From positions 1-40,013 of the forward strand of contig CAYWZW010000051.1 of NCBI GenBank assembly GCA_964462945.1: a stretch of 40,013 bases of DNA, written 5' to 3'. Both the position numbers and the translations under genes were made by a program. The stretch comes from GCA-020343675 sp964462945. Its GTDB lineage: Bacteria > Planctomycetota > Phycisphaerae > Sedimentisphaerales > Anaerobacaceae. The notes beneath the pieces were generated by a model, which did no database searches, was not told where the DNA came from, and worked only from the letters and a program-made list of their open reading frames with translations. Below, piece after piece: positions 33,376-40,013 of this stretch (its first letter is position 1; each line of letters starts with the position of its first letter).

Positions 33376-33404
33376 TTGACAACGACTCTGTCGGCCGGTA
33401 TAAT
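33376..33404 (+). promoter_or_regulatory. Consensus sigma-70 promoter
   Basis: TTGACA (33376-33381) and TATAAT (33399-33404), both perfect, with exactly 17 bases between. Transcription would start near 33411 and give a leader of about 70 bases for the small lipoprotein gene. Confidence 0.75.
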
Positions 33405-33481
33405 GAATTTGTATTTTAGGGTGCATCTCGTGCCGCGAAGACGGCAAAAAGCACCTGCGGGCCGATAAAAAAGGAGAAACG

Positions 33482-33709
33482 ATGAAGAGCGTTCCTTTAT
33501 GTAGGGCGGTTTTGACCATCATTTTTTGGGTTTTGGTTCTGCTTCCGTGCGGCTGTCGTTCGTGGGAGCAGCCGGGCGAGACCGCCGCGGAAGGGCGGCG
33601 AAGGCACGATCGCGTCGCCCGAATCAACCAGCAGGAGATGATGTCGGACATCGACGAATTTCTGCTCCTTGACAAACCCAGCAGCCTGACCGACAAAAGG
33701 ATACCGTAG
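33482..33709 (+). CDS. Tiny lipoprotein of unknown function
   Basis: A 75-residue protein: signal with hydrophobic AVLTIIFWVLVLLPCGC (lipobox PCGC), then a short charged chain with MMSDIDEFLLLDKPSSLTDK. I associate the DID-FLLLD-PS-LT pattern with tiny lipoproteins of Phycisphaerae. AAAAAGGAG before the ATG and a perfect promoter upstream argue for strong expression. The function is unknown. Confidence 0.75.
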   Translation: MKSVPLCRAVLTIIFWVLVLLPCGCRSWEQPGETAAEGRRRHDRVARINQQEMMSDIDEFLLLDKPSSLTDKRIP

Positions 33710-34239
33710 CTCGGTATTTGTACTCTGCATATCATATCAGGCATAGAGCTGCGAGTTAGTCTCGGGTGAGAACGCATCAGTCATAACATACGACCGGAAG
33801 AAAGGAATCTGGGTCAGGGCTGAACTGAGCGATTATTTCGCCGGGGCAGCCGCTATCGAGCAAGGGAATGGCAGATCAGCAAGGAGGCTTTTCGAGTAAG
33901 AGACTATAGTGTCCACACCTGTCACGTTTTTCGACAATTCGTCCGACTTTTACCTCCACTTTCAACCATATTCGCAGTGAACTGCACATTTTGACATTCT
34001 GCCGAACTCCACGTGCACGCCGGGCGTGGTTGGCCGGCGGGACTAAGAAGCACCTCATTCAAAGGAACCTCTGCCCCTGGGACTTGAGAGATTGCCGAAT
34101 TCTTGATATAGTCTTTTGGCTTTTTTGGACAGGTGAGATCCTCGCGGACGCATCTGTAGCGAGTGAGTTGCGTTTTATATGTTCGTTATCGGTGGTTTGT
34201 AGGCTGGAAAGACGGTAATAGCTAATTTCTGGCACGGCC
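33710..34239. other. Intergenic region before the ECF sigma gene
   Basis: No convincing gene in 530 bases. It carries the motif at 33921-33940 that recurs before the kinase gene. The sigma gene has no strong ribosome site at its ATG. Confidence 0.5.
33921..33940 (+). promoter_or_regulatory. Motif copy 1 shared by the sigma and kinase upstream regions
   Basis: GTCACGTTTTTCGACAATTC matches the copy at 34884 at 15 of 20 positions, and TCCG plus a T-run follows both. It could be a target of the locus's own sigma factor, or a conserved leader element. It lies about 300 bases before the sigma gene. Confidence 0.3.
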
Positions 34240-34818
34240 ATGACTGATGTCACACGCATCTTGAACGCGATTGAGCAAGGGGACGCCAAGGCTGCCGATG
34301 AGCTCCTTCCATTGGTCTATGAAGAGCTTCGTTGTCTTGCTGCTCAGAAGTTATCCCACGAATCTCCCGGTCAGACGCTTCAGGCAACAGCACTCGTACA
34401 TGAAGCATATCTGCGATTAGTCGGGACGGAGGATTGCGGCTGGGAGAACAAGGGGCACTTTTTCAAGGCGGCTGCCGAAGCGATGAGAAGGATACTCATT
34501 GAGAATGCAAGGAAGAAAAGGAGTCTCAGGCGTGGAGGGGATAAGAAGCGAATCGAGCTTGATGAATCCATACTCCTCGCTCCTGAAGATATTACTCCCG
34601 ACGATCTGCTGGCTTTCAATGAAGCGCTGGAGAAACTTGCAACAAAAGACAGGACCAAGGCCGATCTGGTGAAGCTGTGCGTTTTTGCAGGGCTGACCGG
34701 CAAGCAGGCGGCCGGAATACTGGACATATCGCAGGCAAAAGTTTCTGAAGACCTGGCCTACGCTCGAGCCTGGCTGGGCCTGGAGATAAACAAGGGTGAG
34801 CTGAGTTCCAACGGGTAA
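34240..34818 (+). CDS. Planctomycete-type ECF sigma factor (kinase-associated)
   Basis: A 192-residue member of the Sigma70_ECF family (PF07638 type). Region 2 shows ELLPLVYEELRCLAAQKLSH, ALVHEAYLRLVG and HFFKAAAEAMRRILIENARK. Region 4 shows LTGKQAAGILDISQAKVSED, a helix-turn-helix. This class is typical of planctomycetes and is often coded next to serine/threonine kinases, as here, 144 bases before the kinase. No anti-sigma gene is present; phosphorylation by the neighbouring kinase is the usual idea, not shown by sequence. Confidence 0.95.
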   Translation: MTDVTRILNAIEQGDAKAADELLPLVYEELRCLAAQKLSHESPGQTLQATALVHEAYLRLVGTEDCGWENKGHFFKAAAEAMRRILIENARKKRSLRRGGDKKRIELDESILLAPEDITPDDLLAFNEALEKLATKDRTKADLVKLCVFAGLTGKQAAGILDISQAKVSEDLAYARAWLGLEINKGELSSNG

Positions 34819-34883
34819 CGGGCCACTTCAGGAGGGTTATTCTCCTAATGAACCGTTCAGAAACCCCTTTTCTTGCAGACTTC

Positions 34884-34903
34884 GTCACATTTTCTGAGAA
34901 TTT
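34884..34903 (+). promoter_or_regulatory. Motif copy 2, upstream of the kinase gene
   Basis: GTCACATTTTCTGAGAATTT, 79 bases before the kinase ATG, 15 of 20 identical to the copy at 33921. It overlaps an imperfect hairpin (CTGAGAATT against AATTTCTCAG). Confidence 0.3.
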
Positions 34904-34962
34904 TCCGTTTTTCTCCGAATTTCTCAGGCGCGGATTTCGCATTGTAATATGGAGGCCGATGT

Positions 34963-37900
34963 ATGTTGGACCAAAGTAAGGACGAAGAGACAATTTTCAA
35001 GGCGGCGGCAAAACTACAGACGCCTGCCGAGCGGATTGCCTACGTCAGAAATGCGTGCGGCAATGACAGCACGCTGCTGGCCAGGCTAACGTCCCTCCTC
35101 GAGGTTCACAGCCGCAAGAGTAATCTCCTTGACGTTCTGATCCCTGACCCGGACGTTGTTTTGGACGATTCTCCCATTTCCGAAGGTCCCGGTACAACTA
35201 TTGGCCGCTACAAGCTGCTGGAGAAGATCGGCGAAGGGGGGATGGCGGTGGTCTATATGGCGGAACAGCAGGAGCCGATCCGCCGGAAGGTGGCCCTCAA
35301 GATCATAAAATTAGGCATGGACACCAAGAGCGTGATTGCCCGGTTCGAGGCCGAACGTCAGGCCCTTGCCATGATGGACCATCCGAACATTGCCAAAGTC
35401 CTCGACGCCGGAGCGACGGAAACGGGACGGCCCTACTTTGTTATGGAATTGGTCAAGGGCGTCTCGATCACCGACTACTGCGACGCCAACAGTCTGAGCA
35501 CCAAAGAGCGGCTGGAGCTCTTCATCCAGGTCTGCAACGCCGTCCAGCACGCGCACCAGAAGGGCATTATCCACCGCGACATCAAGCCCACAAACGTCAT
35601 GGTTACGCTGCACGACGGCAAACCCGTCCCGAAGGTCATCGACTTTGGCATCGCCAAGGCCATCAATCAAAAGCTTACCGAAAAGACGCTCTTTACGCGG
35701 TACGCCCACATCATCGGCACGCCCGCCTACATGAGTCCAGAGCAGGCGGAACTGAGCGATCTGGACATCGATACCCGCACCGACATCTACTCATTAGGCG
35801 TTCTGCTCTATGAATTGCTGACGGGAACGACGCCTTTTGGCGAAGAAGAGCTTCGCAAGGCCGGCTATATCGAGATGCAGCGGGTCATCCGGGAGCAGGA
35901 GCCTGCCAAGCCCTCCACGAAGCTCAGCACCCTCGGCAAGACCTTGACCGATGTAGCCAAACACCGCAGCGCCACTCCTGATGTGCTCAGGAAAGCGGTC
36001 CGCGGCGATCTGGACTGGATCGTGATGAAGTCACTGGAAAAGGACCGCGCCCGGCGGTACGAGACCGCCAACGGCTTGGCCTTAGACCTCCGGCGTCACA
36101 TCGAGCATGAGCCGGTCCTGGCCAGAGGCCCCAGCACAACGTATCGCCTTCATAAATTCCTCCGCAGGCATCGCTCCCAGACCGTTGCTGCGCTCGCCAT
36201 GGTGATCGTAGCTGCTGCGGGGACCATGATCCTTTCGATGTGGAATCGGGACCGGCTCCAACTAACTGAGGCTGAAGGCTTCCGGCATAGAGGCATCCTG
36301 TCCCAGGCCCGGGAGCAGTATGCCAAAGCAGACCGTGAAGCTGCCCTTGAGACGATCAAACCCATCCTCGATAGCAGGCACGTAGGATCGGAAGCCCAGC
36401 TTCTCTACGCCGGCATCCTTGTCGATAACCGTCGCTCGGATGAGGCTGTGGCCGTATTGGGCAACCTGCTCAATGAACGCCCGGAGATCGCCGGGGCCGC
36501 CCATTCGCTCCTGGCCCGAATCCTCTGGGAGAGTGAATCGTCCAATGCCATCGTAGGGGCAACCCCATGTGGTTGCCCGATCCATAGGCCTGCCCTGAGC
36601 GAAGCCGAAGGGGCGGCCACGCAGGGCCGCCCCTACGACGCGATTGACGACCACCGCCGGCAGGCCGAGGCATTGCTTCCGGAGACCGCGGAGGCGTATT
36701 TCCTGCGGGCCATGTTCGCCATCACGATCAAGGAGCAGCTCACCTCGCTGGATAGGGCCTTGCAGCTTGACCCGACCCACTATGAGTCACGCAGGCTGCG
36801 GGCCTTCACGTATTATGCATCCAGAAAATACGACAAGATGAAGGACGATGCGCTTGTCATGACCATCCTGCGGCCGCGTGACCCGTTAGGTTGCTCTCTG
36901 CGTGCCATCGCGCTTCGAGAATTGGGCAAGTATGCGGAGGCAATCGCGGAGTATGACAACGCGCTGGCACGCACACCGAAGACAGACCCACAGTATAGCG
37001 ACCTTTCGGCCCAACGTTGTGAGACCCTTCTGCGGATGGGCGATTATGAACGCGTCATTGCCGATGCCCAGGAGTGCCTCAAGCTTTCGCCCGATAAACC
37101 TGCCAGTGTCGCGGGAGGTGTCGAGGGCGTCCCGCCCTCGAATCGCGGGCAGGATGCCCGCGACACTATGGACGCCCTCGACACGCAAGATTTTTCGCAC
37201 CTACAATACTACATCTTCAGTGCCCTGACGGCCCTCGGCGAATACGACGAGGCCAATACCGTGTTCCAGCAGATCGTTAGCCGGACACCCACAGCCCGAA
37301 ACGAGTTTCGGGAATGGTGCGCCAAGTACGTGTTCGACACGTTAGAGGCTGGACGGTCTTGGCATCCAGTGGGTCATGAGCCTGCGGGGGCGACCGTGTC
37401 GCGGGCGTCCCGCCCGCGATCCGAAGGCGGGACGCCTTCGGCACAACGCGGCCAAGATGGCCGCGACACTATGGGTGCGGCGTTTCTGCCGATGGTGGAG
37501 GCTGAGGAAACCTATCGTGCGCTCTGTGCCAAGGCCCGGCGGCTGACTACCGAAGGCTTCAGCGCGCGCTGGTCGCCGGATGGGAAGAAACTGGCCTTCA
37601 GTTTGGGCGTGCAAGGCTACAGTGGCGTGGCCATCTATGATCCGACGACAAAGGAAACCGACCTGCTGATCGTTCCTGGCAAGGACCCGACGTGGTCGCC
37701 CGATGGCAAGTACATCGCCTTCGTTCGGGACTGTCAGGTTCTCCGTCTTGAAGAATTGACCGCCACCGAGGGCAAGAACCAGGACCGTCCCGTGACTGAC
37801 GAAGAAGTCTGGGTAATGAACGCCGACGGCACGCAGCCCAGGCGTCTGGCGCGTGGCGGCTGGCCCTCGTGGAGCGCGGATTCCACGCATGTGTACTTCC

Positions 37901-39843
37901 ACTCGCGTCTGGATAACACACTCTGTTCGATCTCCATCGTGGGGCAAGACGCCGAACCGAAACGGATCATGGCCTGCTCAAGTTGGTTCCCGTCGGTCTC
38001 GCCGGACAATGAACGTGTCGCGTACGTGGAATACCAGTCCCTGAAGGTCATGGACCTGACTACGCAAACATCTGTTGCCGAATGGCGTGTGCCTTTCGGC
38101 ACGTGGGGCGGTCCCGTATGGTCTCCGACGGGCAATGAACTGTGCCTGGGCGCCGGCAGCAGCGTGGGCGACAGGACCGGATTGTGGATTTACCGTCTCG
38201 ACGGCAACGAACCCGTCAAGATTCTTGACAGTCAGATCATGGCTGCTTCCTGGGCTCCGGACGGCACGAAGCTCGCCTTCGGTCTGCGTCCGCCGTACTT
38301 TGAATTGTGGGCAGCCGATGTTGACCCGAGTGTCTCAACCATCGAATCGCTCGGCTCCGCTCAAACGCTGGACGAGCACTGGCAAGACATGCTGCGCCTG
38401 TACACGCGCCGAATCGAGACGGACCCGCAGGATGCCTACGCTTATTCCGACCGCGCGCGGTACTACGACTATCTGAAGGACCGGGAAGAAGCCAAGGCCG
38501 ACATGAGGCGCTGGTCAGCTATCGTCAGCGGTTCGGATTTGCCGGTGGATACGCCCCGCCCCCGCCGTTTTGCTTCGCCAAACGAAGCAGCGGGGGTTAG
38601 GCGTGTCATCAATGGTCCATTCAATTACAAAATCGTCTTTTCTGCAGAAAGACCCGTGAATGAAACTCCAATACTCAATATTGCCTTAGGGCAGAAAGGA
38701 AGGTGTAACATGAAGTCGTTTAAGATGCCAATACTATCAACTCGTGGCTTAGCCATGTCACTGCTTGGGCTTTGTCTTCTCTCAGGTCTGGACACGCCGG
38801 CGGCACATGCCGATTTCACGTTCGGGGAGCCGGTAAGTCTCCAATCCGTCATTCCAATGTTGGACCCCGTGCACGACGCGATCTTTTCTTGCACTCTTGA
38901 TGGGCTGGAGATGTACGTCCAGTCGGATCCGGGCCGCCCGGGTGGGCAGGGCGGCTACGACCTCTGGGTACTGAAGCGTGACTCCATAGACGCGGATTGG
39001 GGCCCCCTGGAGAATCTCGGGCCGGCTGTCAATGGTCCGCAATTGGACGGCTTTCCATCCATCTCCGCCGACGGGCTCACACTTTATTTCTACTCCAATC
39101 GATCCGGAGGCTATGGGGGCGAAGACCTCTATATAGGCACACGCGCGACCAGGAACGCGCCCTGGGGACAGGCGGTGAACATGGGCCCAAAGGTGAACAG
39201 TCCTCAGCAGGATACTCACCCGCGCGTAGCGCCGGACAACTTGGAACTCTATTTTATCTCGGCCCGGCCCGGCGGATATGGCGGTTTCGACATTTACATA
39301 TGCAGGCGCGCGACAGCCAGCGATCCCTGGGGGGATCCGGTGAATCTTGGCCCCGTGGTGAACAGCGCATACCATGAGGCTGTCCCGAACCTTTCGGCGG
39401 ATGGATTGTTGCTTGCCTTCTCCGACTTTCCCGGGTCCCTACGCCCAGGCGGCTATGGTGGTATGGACGTGTGGATGTCGCGTCGAGCGACCGTTTCTTC
39501 GCCCTGGCAAACGGCGGTACACATGGGGCCTCCAGTCAACAGTCCACAACACGATGCGGCCCAGATGTTCTCTCCAGATGGCTTCACGCTGTACCTCTTT
39601 TCCACCCGCAGCGGCGGTGCGGACAACTACCAGGCGGCGATCATTCCCATCGTGGACTTCAACGGCGACGGCGTTGTCGATATTGCGGACGTGTTTATTA
39701 TGCTTGAGCACTGGCTCACGGATCATCCATTGTGTGACATTGGCCCGATGCCCTGGGGTGACGGCTTCGTGGATGCCCAGGACCTGATCGTCCTGGCCGA
39801 GCATATCGCGAACAATCCAGGCGATGCGAACGACGTGCAGTGA
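34963..39843 (+). CDS. Transmembrane serine/threonine kinase with TPR and PD40 repeats; open frame continues into a second exported protein
   Basis: The frame is 1626 residues long. GGAGG seven bases upstream supports the ATG. The kinase domain (about 83-385) has the glycine loop IGEGGMAVVY (89-98), K113, HRDIKPTN (204-211), DFG (227-229) and MSPE (257-260). One transmembrane helix lies at about 406-426. Outside the membrane come TPR-like helices (about 435-800) and PD40 repeats (about 850-1135: WSPDGKKLAF, WSPDGKYIAF, WAPDGTKLAF). Four palindromic DNA elements sit in frame and code for odd linkers (about 530-559, 715-735, 812-836 and 1197-1214). From residue 1250 a new signal peptide begins, so the natural kinase probably ends before 38710 and its stop was lost. 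Confidence 0.9.
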   Translation: MLDQSKDEETIFKAAAKLQTPAERIAYVRNACGNDSTLLARLTSLLEVHSRKSNLLDVLIPDPDVVLDDSPISEGPGTTIGRYKLLEKIGEGGMAVVYMAEQQEPIRRKVALKIIKLGMDTKSVIARFEAERQALAMMDHPNIAKVLDAGATETGRPYFVMELVKGVSITDYCDANSLSTKERLELFIQVCNAVQHAHQKGIIHRDIKPTNVMVTLHDGKPVPKVIDFGIAKAINQKLTEKTLFTRYAHIIGTPAYMSPEQAELSDLDIDTRTDIYSLGVLLYELLTGTTPFGEEELRKAGYIEMQRVIREQEPAKPSTKLSTLGKTLTDVAKHRSATPDVLRKAVRGDLDWIVMKSLEKDRARRYETANGLALDLRRHIEHEPVLARGPSTTYRLHKFLRRHRSQTVAALAMVIVAAAGTMILSMWNRDRLQLTEAEGFRHRGILSQAREQYAKADREAALETIKPILDSRHVGSEAQLLYAGILVDNRRSDEAVAVLGNLLNERPEIAGAAHSLLARILWESESSNAIVGATPCGCPIHRPALSEAEGAATQGRPYDAIDDHRRQAEALLPETAEAYFLRAMFAITIKEQLTSLDRALQLDPTHYESRRLRAFTYYASRKYDKMKDDALVMTILRPRDPLGCSLRAIALRELGKYAEAIAEYDNALARTPKTDPQYSDLSAQRCETLLRMGDYERVIADAQECLKLSPDKPASVAGGVEGVPPSNRGQDARDTMDALDTQDFSHLQYYIFSALTALGEYDEANTVFQQIVSRTPTARNEFREWCAKYVFDTLEAGRSWHPVGHEPAGATVSRASRPRSEGGTPSAQRGQDGRDTMGAAFLPMVEAEETYRALCAKARRLTTEGFSARWSPDGKKLAFSLGVQGYSGVAIYDPTTKETDLLIVPGKDPTWSPDGKYIAFVRDCQVLRLEELTATEGKNQDRPVTDEEVWVMNADGTQPRRLARGGWPSWSADSTHVYFHSRLDNTLCSISIVGQDAEPKRIMACSSWFPSVSPDNERVAYVEYQSLKVMDLTTQTSVAEWRVPFGTWGGPVWSPTGNELCLGAGSSVGDRTGLWIYRLDGNEPVKILDSQIMAASWAPDGTKLAFGLRPPYFELWAADVDPSVSTIESLGSAQTLDEHWQDMLRLYTRRIETDPQDAYAYSDRARYYDYLKDREEAKADMRRWSAIVSGSDLPVDTPRPRRFASPNEAAGVRRVINGPFNYKIVFSAERPVNETPILNIALGQKGRCNMKSFKMPILSTRGLAMSLLGLCLLSGLDTPAAHADFTFGEPVSLQSVIPMLDPVHDAIFSCTLDGLEMYVQSDPGRPGGQGGYDLWVLKRDSIDADWGPLENLGPAVNGPQLDGFPSISADGLTLYFYSNRSGGYGGEDLYIGTRATRNAPWGQAVNMGPKVNSPQQDTHPRVAPDNLELYFISARPGGYGGFDIYICRRATASDPWGDPVNLGPVVNSAYHEAVPNLSADGLLLAFSDFPGSLRPGGYGGMDVWMSRRATVSSPWQTAVHMGPPVNSPQHDAAQMFSPDGFTLYLFSTRSGGADNYQAAIIPIVDFNGDGVVDIADVFIMLEHWLTDHPLCDIGPMPWGDGFVDAQDLIVLAEHIANNPGDANDVQ
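36552..36637 (+). repeat. Palindromic repeat element A inside the kinase gene
   Basis: 86 bases with inverted ends CGTAGGGGC and GCCCCTACG and an inner pair GGGGCAACC/GGTTGCCC. It contains the 21-base core CCTGCCCTGAGCG-A-AGCCGAA (36589-36609) that also occurs twice at 23.9-24.1 kb. It encodes the linker IVGATPCGCPIHRPALSEAE and more, without a stop. Confidence 0.7.
37106..37166 (+). repeat. Palindromic repeat element B inside the kinase gene
   Basis: 61 bases with inverted ends GTGTCGCGGG and CCCGCGACAC, made of nested hairpins (TCGAGGGCG/CGCCCTCGA and CGCGGGCA/TGCCCGCG). It encodes GGVEGVPPSNRGQDARDT. The same family as element C; both are followed by TATGG. Confidence 0.75.
37396..37469 (+). 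repeat. Palindromic repeat element C inside the kinase gene
   Basis: 74 bases with ends GTGTCGCGG and CCGCGACAC and three internal hairpins (CGCGGGCG/CGCCCGCG, CCGAAGGCG/CGCCTTCGG, CGCGGCCA/TGGCCGCG). It encodes VSRASRPRSEGGTPSAQRGQ and more. Confidence 0.75.
38551..38604 (+). repeat. Palindromic repeat element D at the gene junction
   Basis: 54 bases, imperfect inverted repeat ACGCC..CCCCCGC..TTGCTTCG, loop, ACGAAGCA..GCGGGGG..GGCGT. A different family from A-C. It lies where the kinase gene should end, about 100 bases before the internal start at 38710. Confidence 0.6.
38710..39843 (+). CDS. Exported PD40-repeat protein with dockerin-like C-terminus (internal start in the longer frame)
   Basis: An ATG at 38710 with AAAGGAAGG seven to nine bases upstream opens a 377-residue product. 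It begins with a complete signal peptide (MKSFKMPILSTRGLAMSLLG, cleavage after AHA). Four to five PD40-like repeats follow (SISADGLTLYFYSNRSGGYG, RVAPDNLELYFISARPGGYG, NLSADGLLLAFSDFPG, MFSPDGFTLYLFSTRSGG). The end is dockerin-like with two calcium-loop repeats (DFNGDGVVDIADVFIMLEHW and DGFVDAQDLIVLAEHI). A signal peptide in the middle of a membrane kinase makes no sense, so I read this as its own gene, fused by frame to the kinase. A hairpin follows the stop. Confidence 0.75.
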   Translation: MKSFKMPILSTRGLAMSLLGLCLLSGLDTPAAHADFTFGEPVSLQSVIPMLDPVHDAIFSCTLDGLEMYVQSDPGRPGGQGGYDLWVLKRDSIDADWGPLENLGPAVNGPQLDGFPSISADGLTLYFYSNRSGGYGGEDLYIGTRATRNAPWGQAVNMGPKVNSPQQDTHPRVAPDNLELYFISARPGGYGGFDIYICRRATASDPWGDPVNLGPVVNSAYHEAVPNLSADGLLLAFSDFPGSLRPGGYGGMDVWMSRRATVSSPWQTAVHMGPPVNSPQHDAAQMFSPDGFTLYLFSTRSGGADNYQAAIIPIVDFNGDGVVDIADVFIMLEHWLTDHPLCDIGPMPWGDGFVDAQDLIVLAEHIANNPGDANDVQ

Positions 39844-39866
39844 CCCCTGCCAGCAACAAGCAGGGG
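39844..39866 (+). terminator. Stem-loop directly after the stop codon
   Basis: CCCCTGC, nine bases, GCAGGGG: a perfect 7-bp stem beginning right after the stop. No T-run follows, so termination may be weak or factor-dependent. Confidence 0.45.
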
Positions 39867-40013
39867 CAACCTTCGGCCTTGCTCGCGACAGGTTCTTACA
39901 GCTCTGAGCGAAGAAGCAGAAGCAGTCGCCCAGATGGTGAAATAGAGCACCTGAGAATTGTAATCTCATGAAAGGCTGTCTCCAATCGTTTGGTCTGATA
40001 TGATAGAGGCCAA

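Noticed and set aside
36552..37469. CRISPR-like array in the kinase gene
   Set aside because: The repeated units differ in length and sequence, are palindromic and irregularly spaced, and no cas genes are present.

Overview
The window looks like a chromosomal piece of a planctomycete, most likely of the Phycisphaerae type. This rests on gene style rather than on a marker gene. The signs are a secreted LamG protein with 'YYWRVDE' modules, two secreted PQQ-like propellers opening with 'DWPQWRGP', a planctomycete-type ECF sigma factor followed by a giant serine/threonine kinase with PD40 repeats, dockerin-like ends, an anti-sigma protein with a DUF1559-like tail, and abundant GC-rich palindromic repeats. 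Most genes are GC-rich. The stretches 13.0-15.3 kb and 22.2-24.3 kb are visibly more AT-rich.

Layout. 1-2.6 kb: C-terminally truncated LamG/adhesin-like exported protein (minus), with a promoter that carries a palindrome between -35 and -10. 2.9-5.4 kb: a minus-strand run pgsA - ribBA - small lipoprotein. 5.6-7.3 kb: pdxJ and dapA (plus). 7.5-9.1 kb: an ECF sigma factor translationally coupled to a membrane anti-sigma-like protein. 9.7-13.0 kb: secreted PQQ-like protein and glutamine-dependent NAD synthetase. 13.1-15.3 kb: four small genes of unknown function (a DUF6941-like protein and three membrane proteins) lying downstream of a CAT-anticodon tRNA, with a 143-bp MITE-like element. 16.0-18.6 kb: TolB-like/ConA-like exported protein and a GH5 glycosidase. 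18.7-20.8 kb: an LpoB-like lipoprotein and a COG3014-like lipoprotein. 20.9-22.2 kb: second PQQ-like protein.

22.2-32.0 kb is an accessory region rich in nucleic-acid enzymes: a zinc-ribbon protein, a decayed gene, a PD-(D/E)XK-like/wHTH protein, a truncated GIY-YIG ORF inside a 239-bp inverted-repeat unit, a SWIM-SNF2 ATPase, RecQ, the scar of a deleted gene behind a small protein, and an overlapping pair of XPB-type helicase and Bax1/DUF790-type nuclease. This is the best candidate for an undescribed defence or repair locus, although XPB-Bax1 itself is a known archaeal pair.

32.4-40.0 kb: a stand-alone B12-binding-domain protein that lacks the usual axial histidine, a tiny lipoprotein with a consensus promoter, then an ECF sigma factor and a 1626-residue open frame. 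That frame seems to be a transmembrane kinase (kinase, TM, TPR, PD40) run together with a separate exported PD40-dockerin protein. At least four palindromic repeat elements sit in frame inside it. Functions are assigned by motif recognition from the sequence alone; no database search was possible.
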